Below are positions 28,050 to 36,754 of a stretch of DNA of 64,000 bases, piece after piece. Source of the stretch: Gordonia sputi NBRC 100414. Its GTDB lineage: Bacteria; Actinomycetota; Actinomycetes; Mycobacteriales; Mycobacteriaceae. The notes under the pieces were generated by a model. That model was not told the DNA's origin, ran no database searches, and worked only from the letters and a program-made list of their open reading frames with translations. The stretch covers positions 25,092-89,091 of the forward strand of contig NZ_BAFC01000046.1 in assembly GCF_000248055.1 (NCBI RefSeq), given 5' to 3'. Position 1 is the stretch's first letter. Each line of letters starts with the position of its first letter. The position numbers were made by a program, and so were the translations under genes.

Positions 28050-29327
28050 TCACGCAGTCCAGTCGACGCGATCGGCCATGTCGAGCAGGCGCTGTCTGCG
28101 GACCTCTCCGGTGGCCCCGATCCAGGCGATCAAGCCGTAGACGTGGGCACGAAAGTCGTTGTGCCCGTGATGGTTCTGCGCTTGTGCCCCGGTGAGCGCA
28201 GCATTGTGTAGCAGTGCGCGCAGGGCGTCGTAGTCGTGGCGCGATACGCGGGGACGGTCGTTGACGACGAGCCCTGCCAGCCGCTGCTGCTGATGGCGAT
28301 GCATGACGCGGGTCTTCTTGGTGTTGACGGCGAAACCGCAGTCGTCGACGATGCGCGTAACGGTCCACAGTGCACGTGGGAGGTCGAGGTCGTCGCCGGA
28401 GACCGCGAGGTCGTCGCCGTATCGGGTATAGCGCAGGCCGTTGGCGTTGGCATAGCCTGCGATACGTCGATCCACCTGTGCGAGAGCGAGATTCGCGAGA
28501 TGCGGTGACGTCGGAGAGCCCTGGGGGAGATGGCGTCGTCGGAGCAGGCTCGCGTGCGCATAGTCGATTCCCGAAAGCTGGTCGGCGGGCGTCGATGTCG
28601 TGCACAGTTCGGCGAGAAGACGTGCGATGTGCGGTGGATAGCCGACCTCGTCGAAGATCCGACGGACCCGGCCCACCCCGATCGATTCGAAGCAGTGCAA
28701 CAGGTCGACGCGCAGCACCGTCGTACGGTCGCTGTGCGGCCACGCGAAGGCGGCCGGTGAGGAGCCCGGCTCGAATCCGCGCGCGGCCGGGTGAGCGGGG
28801 ATTCGCACGACGAGCCTGCGCAGGAGCCGACGCTGCGTCTCACGCATCCGCGGCTTGGGTGCCTCGATGACGCGCACCCCGGAACGTTTCTCGCGGCGGA
28901 ACACCCGATAGTGCCGCAGCCGCGGGTTCGCGGTACGCAACCAGGTACCGCGATCGGCGAACCATTCGAGTTCGGGCACCGTGAAGTCCAGCCATACGGC
29001 GAACTGTTCGACGTCGGACAGCAAGGGGAGGTCGTGGGCGAGTGCCGTCGCCGGTGGCGGACCGGGAAGTTCGACGACGCGCGTGGCAGGCGGATCGGGC
29101 ACCGTCCAGGGAACCAGAGCCAGCCGAAAGATCTCGGCGGTGTGCGTGGGCTCGTCCGGTGCGAGGGCGAAGGCCTCCTGTGCGACGTCGACGCAGATCT
29201 CCGCAGGTAGCTCGATGCCGACGGCTCGAACGACCGCGGGCCACGTCCAGTCGACGATCCTGTCGGCGATGGCCGCTGCGAGGACCCTGACCTGATCGGT
29301 GGTGAACGGCGGTTGCGGTCGGGTCAT
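28050..29327 (-). CDS. Retron-type reverse transcriptase
   Basis: A 425-residue RNA-directed DNA polymerase. Residues 1-100 are an N-terminal extension without a recognised domain. The RT core follows: VRVIEAPKPRMRETQRRLL (151-169), a NAxxH-like FAWPH (194-198), the first catalytic Asp in VLRVDLLHCF (D208), LPQGSPTSPHLANL (267-280), YTRYGDDLAVSG (D305/D306) and the retron-like LAGLVVNDRPRVSR (350-363). There are no intron maturase, endonuclease or integrase domains. ATG 29327 is the first start after a repeat-rich stretch; an earlier in-frame start at 29459 would read through the candidate ncRNA. It is inserted between the DUF3046 gene and recA, which are neighbours in M. tuberculosis. It most likely uses the RNA at 29375-29526. 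Confidence 0.88.
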   Translation of the reverse strand: MTRPQPPFTTDQVRVLAAAIADRIVDWTWPAVVRAVGIELPAEICVDVAQEAFALAPDEPTHTAEIFRLALVPWTVPDPPATRVVELPGPPPATALAHDLPLLSDVEQFAVWLDFTVPELEWFADRGTWLRTANPRLRHYRVFRREKRSGVRVIEAPKPRMRETQRRLLRRLVVRIPAHPAARGFEPGSSPAAFAWPHSDRTTVLRVDLLHCFESIGVGRVRRIFDEVGYPPHIARLLAELCTTSTPADQLSGIDYAHASLLRRRHLPQGSPTSPHLANLALAQVDRRIAGYANANGLRYTRYGDDLAVSGDDLDLPRALWTVTRIVDDCGFAVNTKKTRVMHRHQQQRLAGLVVNDRPRVSRHDYDALRALLHNAALTGAQAQNHHGHNDFRAHVYGLIAWIGATGEVRRQRLLDMADRVDWTA

Positions 29328-29342
29328 CGTGATCGGGCAGCC

Positions 29343-29378
29343 GTGACGGGGGCGGATGGCGTGATGGGGGCGGATGGA
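29343..29378 (+). repeat. 18-bp tandem pair between the RT gene and the candidate ncRNA
   Basis: Copies at 29343-29360 and 29361-29378 of GTGACGGGGGCGGATGGC type match at 16 of 18 bases. The second overlaps the outer edge of the ncRNA arm. Confidence 0.85.
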
Positions 29379-29526
29379 CGGCCGGGGTGACCACGAGCCG
29401 AGTACTCGTCGCCGGCTGGCACGCGCAGCGTGCGGAGCGGCGTCGGACGCAGGAACCAACTGTGATGTGTACCCAGGGGTTGCCCCTGAGACGGATCTCT
29501 CGATCCACTCTCACCCCGGCCGCCCA
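29375..29526 (-). ncRNA. Candidate retron msr-msd RNA
   Basis: The ends 29511-29526 and 29375-29390 are complementary over 16 nt. The only DNA mismatch becomes a G-U pair solely in the minus-strand transcript, the strand of the RT gene. Inside, in transcript order, come a 5-bp hairpin with a GAGA loop (29506-29493) and a 6-bp hairpin CAGGGG/CCCCTG (29488-29474). A nested long hairpin follows, with outer stem 29438-29445/29407-29414 (one mismatch) and inner stem 29428-29433/29419-29424. This matches a1, msr hairpins, msd hairpin, a2. A possible -10 (TAGGGT on the minus strand, 29540-29535) would start RNA close to 29528. The branching guanosine is not certain. Confidence 0.6.
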
Positions 29527-29657
29527 CGTCGACGACCCTAGTTGTTTCTTCGACGAAAGACCGTCGATGCGATACTTCGGCCGAACGTCGCTGCTGTCGG
29601 ATGGTGGCGCTACTGGGTGGTGGCGAATCGACCTTCGCCCGCGTGTCGCGCTTGCCG

Positions 29658-29673
29658 TCGAACACGTGTTCGC
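29658..29673. promoter_or_regulatory. SOS (LexA) box upstream of recA
   Basis: TCGAAC-ACGT-GTTCGC matches the actinobacterial SOS box TCGAAC-N4-GTTCGA at 11 of 12 defined bases. It lies 224 bp before recA, in the interval shared with the retron-like unit. Confidence 0.88.
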
Positions 29674-29725
29674 GCAATGCTGTATTCAGTGGAACCACAG
29701 CGACCTCGGATGCGTCAGAGATTCT

Positions 29726-29770
29726 GCCAGACCGGTTTTTGCCAGACCCGGACTCGCCAGATCCGGTTTT
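29726..29770 (+). repeat. 15-bp tandem repeats running into the recA promoter
   Basis: Three 15-bp units of GCCAGACCGGTTTTT type (29726, 29741, 29756) are followed by a partial fourth at 29771. The junction of the third and fourth copies forms the -35-like part of the PafBC-type promoter. Confidence 0.85.
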
Positions 29771-29791
29771 GTCAGACCTACCGACTAGCGT
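29769..29791 (+). promoter_or_regulatory. PafBC-type (RecA-NDp) promoter of recA
   Basis: TTGTCAGAC, 8 nt, then TAGCGT fits the LexA-independent DNA-damage promoter (TTGTCRGTG-N8-TANNNT) known for mycobacterial recA and driven by PafBC. The leader to ATG 29898 is about 100 nt. Confidence 0.75.
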
Positions 29792-29897
29792 CCAACGCAA
29801 CATGAAACGAACAACAGCCTCGAAGACAACACGTTCAGCGCGTAGCACGCAGGACGGCACAGACAAACCTCAACCATCCCGAACAAGGAGAGATTCC

Positions 29898-30941
29898 ATG
29901 GCTGCAGCTCCCCAGGACCGCGAGAAGGCTCTCGACCTCGCGCTGGCCCAGATTGACAAGAACTTCGGTAAGGGCTCGGTGATGCGCCTCGGTGAGGAGA
30001 GCAGGCAGCCGATCGAGGTGATCCCGACCGGCTCCATCGCACTCGACGTCGCGCTCGGTATCGGCGGTCTGCCTCGCGGTCGTGTCGTCGAGATCTACGG
30101 CCCGGAGTCGTCGGGTAAGACCACCGTCGCACTTCACGCGGTGGCCAACGCCCAGGCTGCTGGTGGTATCGCCGCCTTCATCGACGCCGAGCACGCCCTC
30201 GATCCCGACTATGCGGCCAAGCTCGGTGTCGACACCGATGCACTGTTGGTCTCCCAGCCCGACACCGGTGAGCAGGCTCTGGAGATCGCCGACATGCTGA
30301 TCCGTTCCGGCGCGCTCGACATCCTGGTCATCGACTCGGTGGCCGCGCTGGTGCCCCGCGCCGAGATCGAGGGCGAGATGGGCGACAGCCACGTCGGTCT
30401 GCAGGCACGCCTGATGAGCCAGGCGCTGCGCAAGATGACGTCGGCGTTGAGCAGTTCCAAGACCACCGCGATCTTCATCAACCAGCTCCGCGAGAAGATC
30501 GGCGTGATGTTCGGCTCACCCGAGACCACCACGGGCGGCAAGGCGCTGAAGTTCTACTCGTCGGTGCGACTCGACGTGCGTCGTATCGAAACCCTCAAGG
30601 ACGGCACTGACGCCGTGGGTAACCGCACTCGCGTCAAGGTGGTCAAGAACAAGGTCGCACCGCCGTTCAAGCAGGCCGAGTTCGACATCCTCTACGGCCA
30701 GGGCATCTCCAAGGAGGGCTCACTCATCGACATGGGTGTGGCCGAGGGGTTCATCCGCAAGTCCGGCTCGTGGTTCACCTATGAGGGCGACCAGCTCGGC
30801 CAGGGCAAGGAGAACGCCCGAAAGTTCTTGTTGGAGAACACCGATATCCGCGACGAGGTCGAGAAGAAGATCAAGGAGAAGCTGGGTATCGGTGCGGTCG
30901 TCGACGCCGACGACATCGCTCCCGCGCCGGTGGAATTCTGA
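29898..30941 (+). CDS. recA: Recombinase RecA
   Basis: Forms filaments on single-stranded DNA, drives strand exchange and triggers LexA self-cleavage. The 347-residue protein has Walker A GPESSGKT (68-75), the [24 protein letters not shown] block and the [17 protein letters not shown]-binding loop region. It is uninterrupted: unlike M. tuberculosis RecA it carries no intein. AAGGAGAG precedes ATG 29898. It has SOS and PafBC control sites upstream and recX 16 nt downstream. Confidence 0.99.
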   Translation: MAAAPQDREKALDLALAQIDKNFGKGSVMRLGEESRQPIEVIPTGSIALDVALGIGGLPRGRVVEIYGPESSGKTTVALHAVANAQAAGGIAAFIDAEHALDPDYAAKLGVDTDALLVSQPDTGEQALEIADMLIRSGALDILVIDSVAALVPRAEIEGEMGDSHVGLQARLMSQALRKMTSALSSSKTTAIFINQLREKIGVMFGSPETTTGGKALKFYSSVRLDVRRIETLKDGTDAVGNRTRVKVVKNKVAPPFKQAEFDILYGQGISKEGSLIDMGVAEGFIRKSGSWFTYEGDQLGQGKENARKFLLENTDIRDEVEKKIKEKLGIGAVVDADDIAPAPVEF

Positions 30942-30957
30942 TCTGCGCGCATCGCCG

Positions 30958-31515
30958 ATGAGTTCACCCCATGACCCCGGGGAGTCGAGTGAGTCCACGA
31001 CGGAACGGAAAGGTCCGTCCGCGTGGGATGTTGCACTCCGGCTCCTCGGGGTTCGTGCGCGTAGCCGTTCCGAGATGGCCCAGCGTCTGGCGCGCCGAGG
31101 ATTCGACGCCGACACCGTCGACGAGGTGATGACCCGTCTCGACGCCCACCAACTGCTCGACGACGAGGAGTTCGCCGCCGAGTGGGTGCAGTCACGCCAC
31201 ACCTACTCGGGGCGAGGACGCGTCGCGTTGCGGCACGAACTCGCCGCCAAGGGAGTCGACGTCGCGATCGTGCAGCGAGCGCTTGATGAGATCGACCCCG
31301 ACGACGAACGCGCCGCAGCTCGTAACCTGGTCGAGCGAAAGCTCACGCCGACTGTGACCGAGCAGCTTGTCCGCGCCGCCGAGGACAACGACAGATCAGT
31401 GCGCGACAAGCACTTTCGACGCCTGGTCGGCATGCTCGTCCGACGCGGCTACCCGCAGGCCACGGCGATCGACGTCGTCGGCGGGGCGATCGACGAGATC
31501 ACCTCCGCCGACTGA
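30958..31515 (+). CDS. recX: RecA regulator RecX
   Basis: A 185-residue protein that caps and limits RecA filaments. Three RecX helical repeats are visible: AWDVALRLLGVRARSRSEMAQRL, HTYSGRGRVALRHELAAKGV, and DKHFRRLVGMLVRRGYP. ATG 30958 is chosen because it starts just before the fold and leaves a 16-nt gap from recA; upstream codons in frame only overlap recA. It is convergent with gluD. Confidence 0.95.
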   Translation: MSSPHDPGESSESTTERKGPSAWDVALRLLGVRARSRSEMAQRLARRGFDADTVDEVMTRLDAHQLLDDEEFAAEWVQSRHTYSGRGRVALRHELAAKGVDVAIVQRALDEIDPDDERAAARNLVERKLTPTVTEQLVRAAEDNDRSVRDKHFRRLVGMLVRRGYPQATAIDVVGGAIDEITSAD

Positions 31516-31517
31516 CG

Positions 31518-32426
31518 TCAGGCCCGTGGCTTGGGCGAGGGCATCGGCATGTTCTCCATGGCCGCCTGGTCGACCTGATCGGCGTGGGGCACGTCGTCGG
31601 TGTTACCGCCGCGACCCTGCCGCAGTCTCCGCTCGATGTACGTCGCCAGCGACGACAGCGCGAAGTTGATGATGATCAGGATGATGGCGATCACGATGAG
31701 AACCGGGATGTAGTTGCCGTACCGGGCCGCGGACAGCTGTGCCATGTGAATGATCTCGGAGTATCCGATGACATAGCCGAGCGCGGTGTCCTTGAGGGCA
31801 ACGACCATCTGCGAAATGATCGCAGGCATCATCGCCGTGATGGCCTGCGGGAGCAGTACCGACAGCATCATCTGTGTCTTGCGCATGCCGAGCGCCTTGG
31901 CCGCCTCGGTCTGCCCGGTGGGCAGCGATTTGATGCCCGAGCGCAGGATCTCGGCCATCACCGAGCCGTTGTAGAGCGTCAAGCCGCAGACCACAGCCGC
32001 GAAGGCCAACTGTGACGACGGCACCACCCCGTACTGGGCGAAGAAGAACCACAGGAACAGCATCAGGATCAGCACGGGAATTGCGCGGAACACCTCGACC
32101 AGCACGGTGCACAGCCCGCGTACCCAGGCGTGATCCGACAGCCGTCCGATGCCCAGGATGGAACCGAGTATCAGTGCGAGCACAATCGAGAGCGCTGCCG
32201 CGGCAAGTGTGCGCCACAGACCGGGAAGGATGTATCCGGTCCAAGTGCTCCACGTGACGAATGGCTTCCACTTCTCGGCGGTGAACTGGTCGTTGCCCGC
32301 GAAGACCGCGATCACGTACGCGAAGATCGCGACGAGGATCGCGATGAAGACGACGGCCACGATCGCGTTGCGGACGCGCGCCCGGGGGCCGGGAGCGTCG
32401 TAGAGGACGGTTGCCTTGTCGCTCAT
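31518..32426 (-). CDS. gluD: Glutamate ABC transporter permease GluD
   Basis: A 302-residue inner-membrane permease of the polar amino acid (HisM/GlnP) group, with about five or six membrane spans. The EAA loop is EAAKALGMRKTQMMLSVLLPQAI. The N-terminus has a long first loop before the second span. Its ATG overlaps the gluC stop as ATGA. It works with GluC as a heterodimeric channel powered by GluA and fed by GluB. Confidence 0.93.
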   Translation of the reverse strand: MSDKATVLYDAPGPRARVRNAIVAVVFIAILVAIFAYVIAVFAGNDQFTAEKWKPFVTWSTWTGYILPGLWRTLAAAALSIVLALILGSILGIGRLSDHAWVRGLCTVLVEVFRAIPVLILMLFLWFFFAQYGVVPSSQLAFAAVVCGLTLYNGSVMAEILRSGIKSLPTGQTEAAKALGMRKTQMMLSVLLPQAITAMMPAIISQMVVALKDTALGYVIGYSEIIHMAQLSAARYGNYIPVLIVIAIILIIINFALSSLATYIERRLRQGRGGNTDDVPHADQVDQAAMENMPMPSPKPRA

Positions 32427-33094
32427 CGCTTGACCGCCCATCGCTTTGCGAGCCAACCGAAGACGGCGCCCTCACTGAGCGTGATGATCATGAATCCGAC
32501 GGCGATCACCGCGAAGATGACCAGTAGTTGATCGGCAAACGACTCGATCTCCGTTTTCATCAGTGCCGCGGCTTCGGCGACGCCGATTACCGAGGCGATG
32601 GTGGTGTTCTTGGTCAGTGCGATGAGCACGCTGCCCATCGGGCCGATCGTCGCTCGTGTTGCCTGCGGAAGCACGATGATGCCGAACACCTGGGTGAAGG
32701 AGAGCCCGAGCGATCGTGCGGCTTCGGCCTGCCCCAGTGGAACGGTGTTGAAACCCGCGCGCAGCGTCTCACAGACGAATGTCGACGTGTAGACGATGAA
32801 CGCGAGGACAGCGAGCCAGAAGTTGTTGGTCTTGATGGTCGACGAGAACGTCAGGCCGAGATTCTGATACAGCCCGATCGCCGCGAACAGCACGATCAAG
32901 GTCAGTGGCGTGTTGCGCACGATGTTGACGTACGTCGTACCGAAGCCACGCATCACGGGCACGGGGGAGACCCGCATCCCGGCCAGGATGGTGCCCCAGA
33001 TCAGGGAACCGATCGCCGACCAGAACGTCAATTGGATTGTCACCCAGAACGCGGGCCACAACTGCGGCCCCATATCTTCCCAGAGTTCACTCAC
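32423..33094 (-). CDS. gluC: Glutamate ABC transporter permease GluC
   Basis: A 223-residue permease with five membrane spans and the EAA loop AEAARSLGLSFTQVFGIIVLPQA. The RNTPLTLIVLF motif is typical of amino acid permeases. It lies 14 nt after gluB and overlaps gluD. Confidence 0.93.
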   Translation of the reverse strand: MSELWEDMGPQLWPAFWVTIQLTFWSAIGSLIWGTILAGMRVSPVPVMRGFGTTYVNIVRNTPLTLIVLFAAIGLYQNLGLTFSSTIKTNNFWLAVLAFIVYTSTFVCETLRAGFNTVPLGQAEAARSLGLSFTQVFGIIVLPQATRATIGPMGSVLIALTKNTTIASVIGVAEAAALMKTEIESFADQLLVIFAVIAVGFMIITLSEGAVFGWLAKRWAVKR

Positions 33095-33108
33095 GACTGG
33101 TCACCTCC

Positions 33109-34185
33109 TCACTTCAGGCCCGCTGGGCACGGTGTGGACTTCGATTCGAGGAATGCGAGGTCTCCGGGCTTCGGCGTGAACGCGAACTTCGATCCGGGCT
33201 TCTCCGCGCGCTGCTGGATCTCGTTGACGTAGTCGTCGCCGAGGCTCTCGCGCAGTGCGCTGATCCACGGTGACGGACCGTTGTCGGCGCTTGGCTTCAG
33301 CATGGAGTCGAGGGCTTCGTTCACCTTGGTGACCGACTCCGAGTCGCCCTTGGCCAAGCCGATCCCGTAGCGCTCGGTGGAGAACGGGGTTCCCGCCGTC
33401 TTCAGGGCCTTCTTGACGCATGCGTCCTTGAGGTAGGTCATCTCCACCAGACGGAATTCGCCCTTCCAGAAGTTGGAGTAGCCCGCGAGGATCGATTCGT
33501 CTGTGGTCAGTGCGTCGACCTTGCCCCGACGCAGCGCCTCGACGCACGCGGAGTACGAATCATATTCCTGCAGTTCGATATTGGGCAGTTGTGCCTTGAC
33601 GTTCTGCGCCGACGTCGAGCCGGTGACCGAGCACAATTTCTTGCCCTTGCCGAGATCGGGCAGATTCTGGATCGACTCGTCGGACTTGCGCACCATCAGC
33701 CCCTGGTACGTGATCAGGTAGGGGCCACCGAAGTCGACCTTCTTCGCGCGGTTCTCATTGATTGAGTACGTGGCGGCGATCATGTCGACCTCGCCGTGCT
33801 CGATCATGGCCTCGCGTCGAGCCGACGGAGTCTCGCGCCACGAGATCTTCGGGTGGGCCACTCCGAGCGAGTCGGCGATGTGATTGACGACGTACTCGGA
33901 GACGGCCGGGTCGAAACCGCTCATGGACTTGTCGGGGTTGTAGATTCCCAGGCCCGGCTGGTCGAACTTGGTGCCGAGCACGACCTCTCCGCTGCGGATC
34001 GAGTCGAGCAGGTTCTTCGGCTCGGTACTCCCACAACCGGCGAGGAGTGAGACGAAGAGCGCACAGACGGGGAGAAATACCGCGAGGGCGATCGTCCGGC
34101 GGCCAGGACGCTTCCGTAGGGCAGTGGTGTCGACCGGTGGGTGCCCGGAGGCATGCCGACGCGTCGTCGGCGACGTGTCGGCCAT
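33109..34185 (-). CDS. gluB: Glutamate-binding lipoprotein GluB
   Basis: A 358-residue extracellular solute-binding protein. A long basic N-terminus leads to a signal helix and the lipobox LLAGC (C51 would be lipidated). The substrate-binding fold (SBP type 3) follows, with GTKFDQPGLG, GFDPAVSEYV, ATYSINENRAKKVDFGGPYL and DALTTDESIL. It delivers glutamate to GluCD. The N-terminal 30 residues before the hydrophobic part are longer than usual, so a later start is possible. One base separates it from gluA. Confidence 0.93.
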   Translation of the reverse strand: MADTSPTTRRHASGHPPVDTTALRKRPGRRTIALAVFLPVCALFVSLLAGCGSTEPKNLLDSIRSGEVVLGTKFDQPGLGIYNPDKSMSGFDPAVSEYVVNHIADSLGVAHPKISWRETPSARREAMIEHGEVDMIAATYSINENRAKKVDFGGPYLITYQGLMVRKSDESIQNLPDLGKGKKLCSVTGSTSAQNVKAQLPNIELQEYDSYSACVEALRRGKVDALTTDESILAGYSNFWKGEFRLVEMTYLKDACVKKALKTAGTPFSTERYGIGLAKGDSESVTKVNEALDSMLKPSADNGPSPWISALRESLGDDYVNEIQQRAEKPGSKFAFTPKPGDLAFLESKSTPCPAGLK

Positions 34186-34186
34186 G

Positions 34187-34996
34187 TCAGTGGCCCAGGA
34201 TCTTGCCGAGGAAGTCCCTCGCGCGTTCGGACTGCGGACTGTCGAAGAAGCTATCCGGATCGGTGTCCTCGACGATCGCGCCGTCGGCCATGAAGATCAC
34301 GCGGTCGGCGGCCTTGCGGGCGAAGCCCATCTCGTGGGTGACCACGAGCATGGTCATGCCCTCCTTGGCCAGCGAGACCATCACGTCCAGCACCTCGTTG
34401 ACCATCTCGGGGTCGAGAGCCGACGTCGGCTCGTCGAACAACATCACCTTCGGGTCCATGGCGAGCGCGCGTGCGATCGCGACGCGCTGTTGCTGGCCGC
34501 CGGAGAGCTGCGCGGGGTACTTGTCCTTCTGACTGGCGATGCCGACGCGTTCGAGGAGTTCGAGTGCGCGCTTCTCGGCGTCGGCCTTGTTCTTCTTGCG
34601 GACCTTGGTCGGCGCAAGTGTGACGTTCTGCAGAATTGTCTTGTGCGCGAAGAGGTTGAACGACTGGAAGACCATTCCGACGTCGGCGCGCAGCGTGGCC
34701 AGGTCGCGGCCTTCCTCGGGGAGTAGCCGTCCCTCGACGAGGATCTCGCCGGAATCGATGGGTTCGAGCCGGTTGATCGTGCGGCACAGCGTCGACTTGC
34801 CCGAGCCTGATGGGCCGAGCACCACGACCACCTGTCCGGCGGGGACCTCGAGGTCGATGTCCTTGAGGACGTGCAGCTCGCCGAAGTGCTTTTGCACATT
34901 CTTGAGCACGATCATGTTGGTTCCGGATGCGGGAGCCGGGGTCGCGGGTCCGACCGCCGAACCCCCTGTCGGTGAATCGGTCATAACCGTCGACAC
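34187..34996 (-). CDS. gluA: Glutamate ABC transporter ATPase GluA
   Basis: A 269-residue ATPase. Walker A is GPSGSGKST (61-69), the signature LSGGQ is at 164-168 and Walker B is VMLFDEP (184-190). Residues 1-27 are low complexity. GTG 34996 and ATG 34984 are both possible; neither has a strong ribosome site. It is the first gene of gluABCD, an operon placed beside recA-recX as in Corynebacterium glutamicum. Divergent from miaB. Confidence 0.93.
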   Translation of the reverse strand: MSTVMTDSPTGGSAVGPATPAPASGTNMIVLKNVQKHFGELHVLKDIDLEVPAGQVVVVLGPSGSGKSTLCRTINRLEPIDSGEILVEGRLLPEEGRDLATLRADVGMVFQSFNLFAHKTILQNVTLAPTKVRKKNKADAEKRALELLERVGIASQKDKYPAQLSGGQQQRVAIARALAMDPKVMLFDEPTSALDPEMVNEVLDVMVSLAKEGMTMLVVTHEMGFARKAADRVIFMADGAIVEDTDPDSFFDSPQSERARDFLGKILGH

Positions 34997-35083
34997 TAAT
35001 GCCGGAAACCCTTACAGGCGCGGTGAATGAGAACCTCGGCGTTGCGCGCGTGGTGACCGTGACGGCGATTTGCACCGGCACCG

Positions 35084-35089
35084 TACCCT
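35084..35089 (+). promoter_or_regulatory. -10 element of miaB, leaderless layout
   Basis: TACCCT, then 7 nt, then GTG 35097. Confidence 0.5.
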
Positions 35090-35096
35090 GGATCCA

Positions 35097-36644
35097 GTGA
35101 GTACGGAGTTGTCGGAGCGGCATGAGCTGCCGCAATCGGGGCGCAGCTATCAGGTGCGTACCTATGGCTGCCAGATGAACGTGCATGATTCCGAGCGCAT
35201 CGCGGGTCTTCTCGAGGATGCCGGTTACGTGCGCGCCGACGAGGACGGCGATGCCGATCTCGTCGTGTTCAACACGTGCGCGATCCGTGAGAACGCCGAC
35301 AACAAGCTGTACGGCAACCTGTCGCACTTCGCGCCGGTGAAGACACGACGACCCGGCATGCAGATCGCGGTCGGCGGATGTCTCGCGCAGAAGGACAAGG
35401 ACACGGTGTTGCGCAAGGCGCCGTGGGTCGACGTCGTCTTCGGTACGCACAACATCGGTTCGCTGCCCGCACTGCTCGACCGCGCCCGACACAACGAGGA
35501 GGCGCAGGTCGAGATCCTCGATTCACTCGAAGCCTTCCCGTCGACGCTGCCGGCCAAACGTGACTCGGCCTACTCCGGGTGGGTGTCGGTGTCCGTCGGT
35601 TGCAACAACACGTGCACTTTCTGCATCGTTCCGTCGTTGCGCGGCAAAGAGGTTGATCGACGCCCCGGCGACGTGCTCGCCGAGGTGAAAGCGCTCGTCG
35701 ATCAGGGCGTGCTCGAGGTGACGTTGCTCGGGCAGAACGTCAACGCCTACGGGATGTCGTTCGCCGATCCCGAACTACCCCGCAATCGCGGCGCGTTCGC
35801 CGACCTGCTGCGCGCCTGCGGCGACATCGACGGCCTTGAACGCGTCCGATTCACCTCGCCGCATCCGGCAGAGTTCACCGACGACGTCATCGATGCCATG
35901 GCGCAGACACCCAACGTCTGCCCGCAGCTTCACATGCCGCTGCAGTCGGGTTCGGATCGCATCCTGCGGGCCATGCGACGCAGCTATCGCACGACCAAAT
36001 TCCTCGGCATCCTCGACAAGGTGCGCGACGCGATGCCGCGCGCCGCGATCACCACCGACATCATCGTCGGATTCCCCGGCGAGACCGAAGAGGACTTCGC
36101 CGCGACGCTCGACGTGGTCGAGCGTGCGCGGTTCTCGAGTGCGTTCACTTTCCAGTACTCGCCTCGGCCGGGTACACCTGCGGCAACAATGCCCGATCAG
36201 GTGCCGCCGGAGGTCGTCAGCGAGCGCTACCAACGATTGATCGCGCTGCAAGAGCGCATCTGCCTCACCGAGAACCGGAACCTCATCGGCACCGAGGTCG
36301 AGCTGCTGGTCGCGGCGGATTCCGGGCGCAAATCCGCTGACACGGGGCGGCTGACAGGCCGTGCGCGCGACGGGCGACTGGTGCACTTCCGTGCCGGCGA
36401 CGCGGCCGACGCCGTGCGACCCGGCGACATCGTGGTCACCACCGTCACCGACGCCGCGCCGCATCACCTCATCGCCGACGGGACCATCGCGTCGCATCGC
36501 AGAACCCGTGCAGGTGACGCACACGAACTCGACGCCACCCCGACGACGGCGCCGGTCGGCGTCGGACTCGGTATGCCGGGGGTGGGACCGTCGCCGATGC
36601 CTACGGCCGTCTCCACCGGGTGTTCTTCGGGCGCCTGCGGTTGA
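35097..36644 (+). CDS. miaB: tRNA-2-methylthio-N6-isopentenyladenosine synthase MiaB
   Basis: A radical-SAM enzyme that adds the 2-methylthio group to i6A37 in tRNAs, after MiaA. The 515-residue protein has the N-terminal auxiliary cluster cysteines ([20 protein letters not shown]) and the radical-SAM triad in GCNNTCTFC. The TRAM RNA-binding domain follows at about 375-450. A ~50-residue Ala/Gly/Pro tail ends in SGACG. MiaA is encoded 3 kb downstream. Confidence 0.95.
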   Translation: MSTELSERHELPQSGRSYQVRTYGCQMNVHDSERIAGLLEDAGYVRADEDGDADLVVFNTCAIRENADNKLYGNLSHFAPVKTRRPGMQIAVGGCLAQKDKDTVLRKAPWVDVVFGTHNIGSLPALLDRARHNEEAQVEILDSLEAFPSTLPAKRDSAYSGWVSVSVGCNNTCTFCIVPSLRGKEVDRRPGDVLAEVKALVDQGVLEVTLLGQNVNAYGMSFADPELPRNRGAFADLLRACGDIDGLERVRFTSPHPAEFTDDVIDAMAQTPNVCPQLHMPLQSGSDRILRAMRRSYRTTKFLGILDKVRDAMPRAAITTDIIVGFPGETEEDFAATLDVVERARFSSAFTFQYSPRPGTPAATMPDQVPPEVVSERYQRLIALQERICLTENRNLIGTEVELLVAADSGRKSADTGRLTGRARDGRLVHFRAGDAADAVRPGDIVVTTVTDAAPHHLIADGTIASHRRTRAGDAHELDATPTTAPVGVGLGMPGVGPSPMPTAVSTGCSSGACG

Positions 36645-36674
36645 TGAACCATCGGTATGACCCGCCGGGCATCC

Positions 36675-36725
36675 GTGATCTGCCGGGCTCCGTGAACTGC
36701 CGAACCACATGAACTGCCAAGCACC
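36675..36725 (+). repeat. Three 17-bp tandem repeats after miaB
   Basis: Degenerate 17-bp units of GTGAACTGCCGAACCAC type at 36675, 36692 and 36709 fill most of the miaB to membrane-protein gap. Confidence 0.85.
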
Positions 36726-36754
36726 AGCGAGCGACGAGAGATGAGAGGCGCGAG

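Noticed and set aside
28050..29327. Group II intron or mobile-element RT
   Set aside because: No maturase X/endonuclease domain, no intron RNA domain V-like sequence, no terminal repeats or integrase nearby.
29898..30941. RecA intein
   Set aside because: The P-loop to C-terminus is continuous in a normal 347-residue protein.
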